From Hysterangium stoloniferum (lineage: Eukaryota; Basidiomycota; Agaricomycetes; Hysterangiales; Hysterangiaceae), in the NCBI GenBank assembly GCA_015178975.1, contig WHVD01000205.1:1-64000 (forward strand): a stretch of 64,000 nucleotides of DNA, in the 5' to 3' direction. Positions 21,665-33,033 of this stretch are shown here, piece by piece; position 1 is the stretch's first letter; each line of letters opens with the position of its first letter. The position numbers and the translations under genes were made by a program. Under the pieces are notes generated by a model. It did not search any database. It was given only the letters and a program-made list of their open reading frames with translations, and was not told where the DNA came from.

Positions 21665-23773
21665 ATGAAATTGACATTTCTTCTTCAATTCACTTTAGTC
21701 CATTCGGCGTGTGCACTCGGTACACTAGTGGAGACGACGACTGGTCCTATTCAGGGGTCGCGCGTCGCACCAGGTGTTCTTGCATGGAGAGGCATCCCTT
21801 TTGCTACTCCACCTATAAAGTCCCGTCGATGGATGCCCCCCGTCCTGAACAAATGGTCGAAAACCATCAATACTACCGCTCTTGGACCAGCTTGCATCCA
21901 ACAATTAGATAAATCTCAAGCTGCGACTGATCTCACGCAAATATTTTACAACACTCCGCCTCTTCCAGAAGATGAGGACTGCCTTTCTATCAACATATGG
22001 GCCCCAGAGAACACTTCTAGTAAGCCAAAGGCTGTTCTGTTTTGGATTTTCGGTCAGTACATTGGCCGCTTCATACGAGACGAGTTCAACGGTACTCCAT
22101 AGGCGGTGGATTCGCCTCCGGGGGATCTGGAACATTCTTTTATGATGGCGAATCTGTAGCGCGAAACCAGGATGTCATACTCGTTTCACATAATTATGTC
22201 ATTTCTTTTGTCCCACCTTTGCTGTTTGTTATACTCAACCGTCTGCATTACAGCGTACAAACGTCTTTGGCTTTCCCAAGTCAGTCCCTCTCCTCTCCTT
22301 TATATTACTTTAAACTAACATTAATGCGCATAAAGTTCCCCAGAGCTGCCTTTAGGGCAACAAAATCTGGCACTCCTTGATCAACAACTTGCTCTGAAAT
22401 GGACCTCAGAGTGCGTGTCATTTTCATTGTCATTTGGGTATGCTTATTAAGATGTCTATAGAAACATAGCCAAATTTGGGGGAGATCCCAAGAAGGTAAT
22501 CCCCGGAAATACATGATTTTAGGGAAAAAATACTAACAGAAGACAGATTACGCTTTTCGGTCTCTCTGCGGGATCAGCAAGCGTCGCCCTTCTTCTTGAA
22601 CACTTTCCTGTCAACCCACCCTTTCATGGTGTTATCCTCCAATCAGGAGTGATCGACGCATTGGATAACGCAGGCATAGCGGCTTCAGTTGGAGATGTCA
22701 CTGTCTGGAATACCTTGGCCAGCCATTTTAACTGCACATCCGCGCCTTTGGCAGGAGCTTCTCAAATGGATTGCTTGCGGAATGTGCCTGCAAACGTTCT
22801 TGAGCAGTGGGTATAATCCACTTTTCCTTATTTATTGGGGAAATAAAATGCATCATGAACAGATTTACCATCGACAACGGCCTGAGTTTCGGGCCACAGC
22901 CGGATGGCGGGTACGATCTATGAGTCTGTCCGAGAGGAATTGTCACTGATTTTACTCCATAGAGTGACTATAGCGAACCATCCCACTCAGCTTCTGGAAA
23001 GTGGTAAAGTGGCGAAGGTGCCCATTATGATCGGAGACAATTTCCAGGGGGGCTCGTTTTTAACCATTGGAGAAAACAATTTTACGGACATTATATCTCA
23101 ACCACCGTTTGATATTTTGAACGCAGATGAACTGCGTAGTCTGTATCCTGTTCCTAGTCAGTTCAGCTCCGATGCAGAAGCAGTCATCGCACTAGCTACT
23201 GACTTTCAATATCGATGGTACGGAGTTTTTTCTTATTGTATCATTCATTTATTAATGCTCAACCTACAGCCCGAACGGTCAATTTGCGGACATTGTCTCC
23301 AATCATTCCCTGGCTCCTGTCTACCGCTATACATATGGCGGTATTTTCCCCCAGTTTCAGTTTTTTCCTAACGCCGGTACTCCAGAAGGTGTAGAACGTA
23401 AGTCATGGCTTCCCTACTACTACACAGTATTACCATAATATGATATCGATGTTTGCAGTTCCTCTTGTCTTTGGAAATCTTTTCAATACAACAAATGCGA
23501 CAGAAATCGCGCTTTCTGATTCTCTACAGACTATCTGGGTAAATCGCTTTATTCTTTGAGTTTCACGCTTCAGCTGACTTTCGATATCAGGCCAATTTTG
23601 CAAAGAACCCAAGTCAGCCGCCGGCACCTCACTGGAGTGCCTATGAACCCAAGGACAAATTAATAGCTAATCTAGGATTTACCGATAAGGTTGCACTCGA
23701 CGAGGTCGTACAACTTACCAACGGCTCGTTGGTTGATAGAGCCTGCTCCCTTTTAAATACAATTACCCGCTGA
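21665..23773 (+). CDS. Secreted type-B carboxylesterase/lipase-like protein, triad apparently incomplete
   Basis: Eleven exons keep one frame: 21665-22052, 22103-22197, 22254-22279, 22336-22416, 22462-22495, 22547-22806, 22863-22910, 22963-23217, 23270-23397, 23459-23538, 23591-23773 (525 codons). The N-terminus MKLTFLLQFTLVHSACALG is a signal peptide. Family blocks are present: GIPFATPP, EDCLSINIW, the oxyanion GGGF, the nucleophile elbow FGLSAGSAS (usual form GESAG) and VPIMIGDN. Family members hydrolyse esters with a Ser-Glu-His triad. The usual Glu position (G-x-x-x-x-E-G) reads GDNFQGG, with Gly. The usual His position before the ELP-VFG motif reads EGVELPLVFG, with Glu. If the exon model is right, this is a diverged or catalytically dead member. 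Several donors are GTCAGT or GTGGGT and need transcript support. Confidence 0.82.
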
Positions 23774-24530
23774 AAATAGTCAGCCAGAGTTATTCATTGT
23801 CATAATAATAACTAAATTATTCAAAACAAGTAATTAAAGTAGGAGGCACCCGAGTTGAAATGACGCAAGTTCGTGCAGTAGTGATGAGCCTTTCAAATTC
23901 CATTGCATTTAATATTAACAATACGACCGTGTCCTACCGACACGTTTGCCACCGATGCTCCAGTCACGAATTCCCCCCAATTTCGCTGAATTCGCCATAG
24001 AGAGCACTGGGACGGTAGATGTATGTCTGAGAGAATATTAATGGGTGAAGGCGGGAACAAAGTGATTATTTATAGAGATGCTCGGAGAACCGGCGGCGTG
24101 GGTGAGAGTATTGGTTATTTGTGCGAATCAACCTTTATAAAGACGTAGCGACAAACCGGGAGTTGACGGGTGTTCCGTGCCCGGATTAGGACATTGATAA
24201 TCCTTAATATGGTACTCGCGTGACTGATGTGTATGTATTACATGAACATGAACATCAAATCCCTAATCAGCATGAAGATCCAATCATGGACAACTTCCAG
24301 TTGACACCGGGACGAATATCCGGTTTTAGCCGAGTCTTAATGGTTCACTCCAATCTAGGTTGTTAATTATGTGGGTCCCTGTGTACTAGTGTCCAACAGC
24401 AGGGATGTTCCCCGTGACCCTGTCAGTGCCTTATAAGTAATCCCCACTCTCAAAGTCCCAGTCCTGAGTTGCCCTTCCCCTCCAACTTAGACTCGCTGTC
24501 GCCTGCACCCTCTCCCCACCGTCCTCCACA
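23774..24530. other. Intergenic region, carrier promoter
   Basis: I see no gene in this 757-bp gap. A TTATAAGTAA box at 24431-24440 is about 100 bp upstream of the carrier start, and a pyrimidine-rich stretch (24465-24525) lies just before the ATG. Confidence 0.45.
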
Positions 24531-27500
24531 ATGTCCGTGCAACCAGAACTCGCCTCCAAACCAACACCCAAGCCCAAGCCCTACCCCTTCTGGCTCGGCG
24601 GTGTCGCAGCGTCCATCGCCGCATCCATTACACACCCCCTCGACCTCACGAAAGTGCGTCTCCAAGCCTCCGGCGACAAGGGAATGGTCCAGAGTCTCAA
24701 GAAGACCGTCCAAACCGCGGGCGCGCGCGGTCTCTTTGATGGCATATCCGGTACTTGGATGAGGCAGATGAGTTACAGTCTTTGTAGGTTCTGGGCATAT
24801 GACGAGAGTAAGAAGTATCTCGGTGCTGGTGAGTTATTCTCCTATATTCCCTTTGCGGTTGATAATTGGCGGGTTTGTAGGGAAGAATGCCCCGGCGTAC
24901 AAGCTTGCCCTCGCGGGAAGTATGGGTCCGTCATCATTATCCCACTCTGCTTTGTATCAACGCCCACTCATTCCATCCCTCACTTTTTCAGCCGGAGGAA
25001 TCGCAGGGCTCGTCGGTAACCCCGCTGAGATCATCATGGTCCGCATGCAAGCAGACTACGCAAAGCCACCAGAAAAACGGCTCAATTATAAGCATTGTTT
25101 CGATGGTTTATTTAGGGTCAGTTATTATGATCAATCTCCCCTCTTCTCCATGTAGATCTGAAGTATGTTAACTCCTTCCCCCTGTAGATGGTGCGCGAAG
25201 AAGGCCCCTCCTCCCTCCTCCGAGGTGTTACCCCCAACGTCTTCAGGGCGATATTGATGAATGCGAGTCAGCTCGCTTCGTGAGTGGTTTACTTTTAATT
25301 GACTGCTCTTCCTTCCGTGTTTTGTGTCGCGCCATTTTTCTCTCTTCTTGCTTCCCTTCAACTTGGTTTGTTTCTTCGCTTTGGGAATGGATATATGCTA
25401 TATTACTCAAGAGTAGCATCCTTGGAACCTCTACGAACTGGACTTCTGTTCGGAATTGTGGCTCGGCTCGGACAGTCGAATTATACCATGCCTTGCTAGG
25501 CTCTGCTCTTGCTACAGCGCCCTATGTTATTATGGCGATCAGATGACCTTCATTTCTTCCGGATATTTAACATCATTTCATATCCATAGCCATCTCCATC
25601 CCGCATCGACCCTGCCTGGCGCTATCTCCCAGTCAACATCGTACCATTCCACCATCCTAACCTGCCACCCTGCCACCATCCGATCCTTCATCATCATCAT
25701 ATCTCCCCCATCGTCATCATTAATTAAAGCCAAGATCCATACGTACCTCAAACCGCATCGCGACTTACTCCACACTCGCCTATTCCGCCTAACCTACGCG
25801 TCGCACAGCATTCTGGGGTAGTATGCGATATGTAAATCAGGGTGCACAGGGGCCCGCCATACATGAGTGCGTGTGATCACTACGTCATGCGTCAAGGTCG
25901 ACAGCCGAGGGCCGAGGATCATGGTCATGGGTCTCTCATGGTCCGGTCGTTACTTGCGACGGGTGTCCGGGCTCAAGATGGCACCATTTTCGAATTATAC
26001 TCAGGGCAATCTTGGAATATATGCCATGATTGGAACCGCAGAAGATCTTTCGGCCACGTGTGAATATGACGGCTATGGAGAACGGAGCCCGAGCGGAGCA
26101 GCGGGAGGCCCTGGCGTGGGAAGGAGTGTATTGTCGTGTCGCTGGGATGGTTAATGAATGGACATCGTGTGGGTCTGCAGTTTATGAGCTGCATCTGTGT
26201 ACACGTACCTTGGGGCTCTTTTCCTTTGCTTATGCCTGACTTCGGTTTTGGACGGACCTTTAACTTGATTGATTGTTGACGTCTTTTCTTCTTTTCTTTT
26301 TGCCCTCTTCTTTTTGGAGGTGTAGGATTGGGGATGGGAGAATATTTTCAGCGGGGAGGTTGGGACATGGGACGTGTGCGTATATCACGACGCCACGACT
26401 CCACGATACATCATAAATCACGAGGGGACTTACCTGGGGAAATCAGTGGGTCACTCAGTTTAAAATGCAAGAGGAGTGTCGGAGGCGTAGGATTGGAATG
26501 AAAAATTGGGCGTGAGAGACGTGGGGCGGAGGTTGGGATCTAGATCAATCTAGATCGCCTTTCCTCCCTCCCGCTTTCCTACTCGTATATATATGCGCCC
26601 TCCCTCTGGTGCTTTCCTCTCTCTTGCTTTTCAGTCCTTTTTGCCATCTATGTGGCGTATGTTTGGGTGCTTGGATCCCTCGGCACGCGACACCCTCGGG
26701 AGCGGGCTTTCACGTTTGATACAAGGGAAGGGAGGCGCATAATGGGCGACGGGCGGCGGATAAGAAGAATTGGGATTAACTTGTCTGTCTGTTGGGTGAA
26801 AACGAGCGACGACGATTACGATTAGCGTGGGGGAGGGAGTTGATGAAAAATAATCTCTTCAAAAGGAATTTTTTGCGACGCTGCATTCGCTAATTCTTTA
26901 TATCTTTCTTCCTGTTTTCCCGGAGGCCTCTTTCGATCTTCGAGCCCGCCACGACTAGACAGTACAGCATATATGGCATATGGCGCTCTTCGCATGGCTC
27001 ATGGATGACGTTATCGTTGGTCAGACGGGATAAAATTAAAGTCTTTGGAGGGGATCAACAAAAGAATCTCGCGAGTGCTGCATTCACCACACGTTCGTCT
27101 CATCCTTCACATCTCCTGTGAACTAGCAACCAGCCCAATTGTCAATCGGCCTCCCGTCAGGCTTAGTACTGCTTCCATGGCTATCATTCACCAGTGTCTT
27201 TTTTTTTTGTTAAGGAGTGGAGGAGACGCGTGGGGGAGACGATCGATATCCGGGGGGGAGTAACAAAAACCAAGAAATAATGCCCTCAAAAAAAAAAGAT
27301 TCCTCTCGCCGCTGCAGCCGTCCCCCCGTCTATGTCACCCTAAACCATCCCAATTGTCAACTGCGCTTAGCACAGGACTTCTGGTACTGCTTTCGGGGGT
27401 ATAGCGTCACTGGCTGGTTTCGACGGAATACTCGGATTCCGTTGCTACGGCTGTTGGCTATCTCTCTAGGCTTAAGACTATATGTTGGTCCTGCTGCGAT

Positions 27501-28329
27501 TCAGGAGTCCATTCGTTGTCACGATATGGTAGAACGATAGACATATACTGGCACTGGCAACCCATTCTGACCGGATTTTCTTATTCGCTCCTTTCATTTT
27601 TATTCCCCTTCTATTTCTATTCCTCCCCTCCTGTTTCGATCTCCCCTCTTCAAGCTTCATTTCAATTATCTCTGCCTTTATTTCCCTGATTCCTCACATT
27701 CGAGACACTGACTTCCCTTACCAGATACGACTTTTTCAAAGCAGAGCTCCTCCGCCGTGACATCTGCAACGACAACATTTACTGCCATTTCACAGCAAGT
27801 TTCGCCGCCGTATGTCTCTTCCCTCTCCCTCCCTCCCTCCCTCCCTCCGTTGTTCCGCAGTGCTGATTTATGCTTGAATTTGTGGTGATTAGGGAACGGT
27901 AGCCACGACCGTGTGTTCGCCTGCTGATGTGTTGAAGGTGAGTTTTGGTTTCGGATGATCGCATGTATTCATATTTGAGTCTGACATACATTCGTGTAAA
28001 ATAGAGTCGTATCATGAATGCGTCAGGCCCAGGGTCAAATGTACGTTTCCTCTCTCCCTCCCTCTCCCCCTTCCTTGTTCTGCTCTTCCCTCTCCCCCTC
28101 CCTCTCCACCTCACCACCCCGCTCCGTGCCTTCATTAACCTTAAAAAACCCTTAGTCAACCATCCAAGTCATCCGCAACTCCATGGCAACCGAAGGCCCA
28201 ATGTTCATCTTCAAAGGCTGGGTTCCCGCCTGGTCTCGTCTACAGCCCACCACGATTCTCATCTTCCTCACCTTCGAACAGCTCAAAAATCTCGTAGACT
28301 GGTCACGCTCTAAAGGCATCGATTTGTGA
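24531..28329 (+). CDS. Mitochondrial dicarboxylate-type carrier with a 2.4-kb intron
   Basis: Exons 24531-24828, 24881-24925, 24992-25116, 25188-25279, 27725-27809, 27893-27937, 28005-28040 and 28156-28329 give an uninterrupted 299-residue product, the usual size for the family. The three carrier signatures are present: THPLDLTKVRLQ, GNPAEIIMVRMQ and SPADVLKSRIM, each with P-x-[DE]-x-x-x-x-R. GWVPAWSRLQPTTILIFLTFEQ is the usual C-terminal helix, cited here as GWVPAWSRLQP. The three-fold repeat should make six transmembrane helices in the inner mitochondrial membrane. The signatures are closest to the dicarboxylate carriers (DIC1-like), which exchange malate or succinate with phosphate; this substrate call is inference. 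Six introns are 44-115 nt long. The fourth is 2,445 nt, yet its splice sites (TTC|GTGAGT ... TTACCAG|ATA) restore ASQLASYDFFKAELL exactly. Confidence 0.92.
25280..27724 (+). other. Giant intron 4 of the carrier gene (2,445 bp)
   Basis: Donor GTGAGTGG and acceptor TTCCCTTACCAG are canonical. The interior is CpG-normal, without LTRs, terminal repeats or a recognisable coding domain. It contains a TATATATATGCGCC box with pyrimidine-rich flanks near 26585, T10 and A10 runs at about 27202 and 27291, and a loose local duplication (CCCAATTGTCAA at about 27137 and 27349). Open frames of 60-120 codons occur but show no known domain. Confidence 0.75.
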
Positions 28330-29490
28330 AGGTTGGGTGGGAATGAAATGTGTAAGATGACGGGATATGCAATACTGGCTGGGTGTGGGTGGATACGGTT
28401 GGGGAGAATACTGAATACGGAATCTGGAATACGGAAAGTGGGGTGTGCGGACGAACCGACTGCAAGCACACTTTTTTGAAGTTTGATCGATCGAAGGTTT
28501 TGTAGAACATAACCGTGATGGAGAAGGGATTTGGAGTAACGATTACTAACGGTGAGGTAGAGCTTCAGCTTGAGGCTTGAGAATAGAGTAGATATAGACT
28601 TGTTTCGATATCGGTGCTTGTCGGGTTTCGGTTTCGGTTATGTGAAGTGAAGGGGCTTGGAACACCGAAAATTGAATGTCGGAGGGCGTACACGAGTGAA
28701 GAAGCCATGATAGATGGGGGAGAGGGGGTGTCATTGTATGTAATATATCATGGGTGTGTGTATGGGGGGAGCGGTGGATGTATATTATTGTATGCGCATG
28801 AGCATGGACTTTGATCTGACTTGTGCGAACACGGTCTAATATCACACTCCTGTGCTAGTACTCTTCGCTGTCGTTGTGGTTTGTTCTACCGGCTCATATT
28901 TCTCACACGTGGTTACTTTTTATTTATTTTCGGCCGAGTCTGTTTGAGTGCCATGCGATTGACTTTCTTGCGTATTTGGAATTTTTCATAGTGATCGCCG
29001 CAAGAGCGAGACCCAACGGCGTCGGGAAAATCGATACATCCGAGATGGCCCGTCCTAATGGGTAAAACTGTTGTGAATGGAGGCTGTCGTATGCCTATGA
29101 TCATGATATATTCGGAATGTCTCAGTCGGCCATGAGGTCATTTTTTTGGTCTATCCTATCTTACAACCATTTCTTTTATTCTCTCTCACCCTTGATGTTT
29201 TCCTCCTCTCATTGTCATGTTTTCATTGGACCTCATGGTCTAGTGTTATATCATGGGTTATATATCTAAGTCTTCTGATGGCCAACCTGTGCACTTAAAA
29301 CAGCCTGACACATATATTGAATTTCCAATTCTAACAATTTTCACTTCATGTTGACTGAGATATGTTACCCACTTTAGTTCTTTCTTTGGTGCACCAGTAC
29401 TAACTTTCTTTAGTGGATATTATATTTCTTATAGGCTATGGGCCCTGCCAAAAGCTACTACATTATATAAACACTGATCAGCTGGTGAAC
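28330..29490. other. Intergenic region downstream of the carrier
   Basis: I see no gene. Up to about 29110 it is CpG-normal sequence. After about 29180 it becomes AT-rich and CpG-poor, marking entry into the repeat block. Confidence 0.4.
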
Positions 29491-30330
29491 CTGACCTCAA
29501 ACCACTGAACCCCAGACTACTGAACCTGCAACCAACATTATTCCAGCTCCCCAGTGATGAATGGTTTGAGGAAACCAATGGTACTCCTGGAAGAGACCAT
29601 TTTGTCTGTAGCCAATGCTCATGGAGTGTATGGTTACCTTACTAGAAACATAATTAAACCTCAAATGACCCCTTAACTGTACCAGCACCTACTGTATGAC
29701 AATGAGTTATTGGGGCTCTGTCACACTGACATTAGATGAATGGGCACAGTGATGCCAGTACAAAGAGTGTAATTATGCTCAACATTAAGAACTCTCTCGG
29801 TTTTGGAATCAAGTCAACTGTTAAGATCCCTGTCACTTTGGATCCGCCCCTTAGCCTTCTGTCTTGTTCACTCCCCCATCACCATTCTACATACATATAT
29901 ATTGTTGGTAATCAACCTGACATTCCTAGAATATTATAGAATATCTTGGAACATACTTACGTAACATAGCTTTAGTAATATCTCTGTCATCCCTTCCAGA
30001 ACCTTCTCCCCATAGACATATATAATCCCCAGTAGTTCACTCATAGATACAAGCCAAGTTATATTCTAATATATCTACTGTGGTCTGCACAAGTTCCCAA
30101 TATATATATATCCCATTTGCCACCTCATACCTTTTTAGTATACTTTATTATATTGTATTTAGTCTCATTTGGATCCCTGTTCCTCCCCATACTCCTTTGT
30201 AACCCATCATCACTCTCACTTCTCTGATCAGCCCCCAAACCATCCATCTCACTGTAGTATAAAGCTCTTTCCATGTATGCTACAATTCTCCAGTTCAAAT
30301 ATCAACTCAGATTACCCCCTACTAGTTCTT

Positions 30331-30621
30331 TGTTGGAGATATAAGTATTATCTAATCAGGAACACACCAAATGTTGGTTGCACCTGTATAGTTCGGAGTT
30401 GAGTGCCTGAACTATATAAGTAATTACGAGTTGAGGATGTAACCTCTTAGTGGAGTTGTTAACTCACTAAGAGGTATGCAAGGTTTCTTTTCTATATTAT
30501 AGTAATAGTCCCTTATCCATCTATCTACAGGCATATTTAAGGTAGATAGCTAATACATTCTTAGTGGAGTTGTTAACTCACTAAGAGGCATATTTAAGTT
30601 CCTGCGCAAGTAGCTTTAACA
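30331..30621 (+). repeat. Solo LTR, family F
   Basis: The LTR is 291 bp, starts TGTTGGAGATATAAG (a start typical of copia LTRs) and ends CTTTAACA. It is flanked by an exact duplication TTCTT (30326-30330, 30622-30626). It contains two copies of TTAGTGGAGTTGTTAACTCA. Orientation is inferred from the start motif. Confidence 0.8.
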
Positions 30622-30681
30622 TTCTTAGCCCTATTACTCCTATTCTAATAGCCCTGAAGGTGTCTTTAGCAAGCTACAACC

Positions 30682-31215
30682 TATCACACAGTTACAACAT
30701 TGTCACAACATTGTCACACAATATTCAAGGTAACTTTTGACAACTCTTTGACTCATCTTCAACACATTGATTTATCTTCAACAAAAATTCCAACTTAACA
30801 TTCTATTCAACATCTCCAACACCCTTGAATTCATTTGACTTACATTTAACTTACATTCAACTTGTCACATTTCAATGTCATATGTGATTTCATTCATAGG
30901 TCATAGTTTAATCATAGTTTAATGAAGAAAGGTATAAAAAGGCAATGAGAAGAGTGAAGGACCTCAGTCAGAAAATCTCTCATTGTATATTAGTTATCTG
31001 TATTATTAATCAACCTCTCAATCTTGTCTTACATGATTGTCAAAACTCTTCAACATTAACATCTGTGAGCCTTTGTGACTGGTATTAGCCTCTCACTTCA
31101 TTGACAGGGTGAATCTACATACATATATTTCATTGAATGAGGCTTCTGTATTTGGTTTAGTAGAATATATTACAATTATTATTCAACTTAATCAAAGGAA
31201 ATTCGATTCATGTCA
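30682..31215 (+). repeat. Solo LTR, family D (copy D2)
   Basis: The LTR is 534 bp, starts TATCACACAG (a decayed TGTCAC start) and ends ATTCATGTCA, with an exact duplication CAACC (30677-30681, 31216-31220). The body matches copies D1, D3 and D4: TCATAGGTCATAGTTTAATC, CAGTCAGAAAATC, TTGAATGAGGC. Confidence 0.82.
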
Positions 31216-31425
31216 CAACCCCTCAAATTATGACTCTTAGTAATTTGGCCCTCTAGTTGATTGAGCTAAGTGTTAATCTTTGTTCCTATTGCACTATCCA
31301 CTCTGTTTGAAATACTGGAGCACCCTAACAGTTCATGTGAGGGTACAACACATAAGTTGAAGCCAAGCTCCACTATGTTTATAGAGTCAGACCTCCTGAC
31401 TAGTATGATCTCTATCATTGACCCT

Positions 31426-31883
31426 TGTCACAACCATCACAGTCACAACATTGTCACAAAAACATTCAAGGTAACATTCAACTCATCTTTGACACTTTGA
31501 CTCATCTTCCTCAAAAATATTCAACAAACATTCAACAAACATTCAACTTGTCTCATTTTGACATTATATATGATTTCATTCATAGGTCATAGTATAATCA
31601 TAGTTTAATCAAGAAAGGCATAAAAGGGCAATGAGAAGAGTGAAGGACCTCAGTCAGAAAATCTTGACCACCATCTGTATATTAGTTTCTATATTAATAA
31701 TCTGAGTCTTGTATTGTCAAATCTCTTTGACCTTACATCAGTGAGCCTTTGCATCTAGTATTAGCCTCTTACTTTATCAACAGGACAAAGTAATACTTCA
31801 TTGAATGAGGCTTCCAAATTTGATAAATAGAATATTATTTGATTGGTATTCAACTTTGTCAAGTAGAAATTTGATTCATGTCA
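31426..31883 (+). repeat. Solo LTR, family D (copy D3)
   Basis: About 458 bp, starting TGTCACAACC and ending ATTCATGTCA. The body is close to D2. The flanking 5-mers (ACCCT and CCACT) agree only in part, so the target duplication is decayed or the end is off by a few bases. Confidence 0.7.
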
Positions 31884-32651
31884 CCACTCCTGATTGACTT
31901 ACATATTTACCATCATCAGCCCCTCTGACTGAGAGCCTCCTCTCCCCATTTTCCTTGGATCTTAACATCAACACAGACCACAGCAGAAGCATGAAGAGCA
32001 CTTGTCACTACCTACAATATTGAGAATGTGTTACAATCTATTCAACACAGTGAGGGCACCAATGTAACTGCCCACATTGTTGCTCTTCATGAAGCTTGGG
32101 AAAGGCCATTGGCAAAGGTAGTAAAATTGATGACTCAAGATTTCCATACAATTATTTTAAGCTCAATGCCTGGGGAATGGCCAATCTACTCTATGGTCAG
32201 AGAACATCAGTAGAGGACATAATGAGGCTTACTATACAATGACTCTCAAAATGTATAATCTTGATATTTTTTGGGAACTCCTTCCAGATCGGCATTTAGC
32301 TTGGATAATTCTGGAGTTGCAAAACTTCCAGATCAGACATTTTTAGTAAGCAGAAAGTTGACTGGCTTGCACCTCATAGGCCTTATGACTTAAAATTTGA
32401 TATTGAGCCTGGTTCAAACCCTCCCCTAGGACTTATTTACCCATTATCCCAATCAGAACTTTCCTCTATCTGAAAATTCCTGGACAAACATTTGTCAATA
32501 GGTTTTATCTGGGCCCTCCAAGTCCCCTTTTGGTGTGCCTGTCCTTTTTGTCAAAAAGAAGGACAGATCCCTTCACCTCTGCATTGATTTCTGAGGATTA
32601 AATTCCATAACATGGAAAGACAAATATCCCCTCCCACTCATTATGGATTTA

Positions 32652-33016
32652 CACTGGAGACACCCCAAGGTTTTTGGAGTTAGAGAACCTTCTGAAAATC
32701 CTACTATTTGGCCAAATTTTCTAAGAATTCTTTGAACTGATAAATTGTTTGAAAATTTTAAGTTTTAATAGGATTTTACAAAGTGGAAAATCATATCTGA
32801 ATACTTCAAATATTTGTATCAGGAAATCTGGAGAAACATCATTAGTCACAGTTTCTTGATACAAATTGTTCAGATATGATTTTCCACCTTGGAAAATCAT
32901 ACTAAAACTTAAAATTTTAAACAATTTATCAGTTCAAAGAATTCTTAGAAAATTTGGCCAAATATTAGGATTTTTGGAAGGTTATCAAACTCCAAAAACC
33001 TTGGGTACCTCTAGTG
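32652..33016. mobile_element. Palindromic CACTA-like MITE (365 bp)
   Basis: This is a near-complete inverted repeat. The left arm (32652-~32833) and right arm (~32845-33016) pair over about 170 bp, for example GGCCAAATTTTCTAAGAATT (left) against its complement AATTCTTAGAAAATTTGGCC (right). The ends are CACTGGAGACACC and the complement CACTAGAGGTACC. A 3-bp duplication TTA (32649-32651, 33017-33019) flanks it, and removing it rejoins the RT frame. CACT(A/G) ends plus a 3-bp duplication fit the CACTA superfamily. It has no coding capacity. Confidence 0.82.
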
Positions 33017-33033
33017 TTACTTGATGCCCCATG

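Larger units (their letters stand above)
29819..31966 (+). repeat. Solo LTR, family C (copy C4), containing three further solo LTRs
   Basis: It starts TGTTAAGATCC and ends GGATCTTAACA, an inverted terminal repeat. An exact duplication TCAAC (29814-29818, 31967-31971) flanks it. About 0.87 kb is family C itself; the rest is nested LTRs F (30331-30621), D2 (30682-31215) and D3 (31426-31883). The family block AAGTTGAAGCCAAGCTCCAC appears near 31345. Confidence 0.85.
29491..32215 (+). pseudogene. Copia-type gag relic, split by a family-C LTR
   Basis: Two coding pieces flank the LTR at 29819-31966. Upstream (about 29520-29818), pieces such as DEWFEETNGTPGRDHF and IMLNIKNSLGFGIKST are visible. Downstream (31972-32215) the frame resumes as TAEA*RALVTTYNIENVL and continues HSEGTNVTAHIVALHEAWER and FHTIILSSMPGEW. 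This is the pattern of UBN2-type copia gag (x-W-x-x-L-x-x-x-Y ... L-x-S-L-P-x-x-W). The TGA before RAL lies where Trp is usual (TGG to TGA). The duplicated TCAAC joins the halves cleanly. Confidence 0.7.

Noticed and set aside
25456..26239. Frames of 70-120 codons in the carrier's large intron as a nested gene
   Set aside because: No domain, no convincing splice model, and overlapping frames on both strands of similar length.
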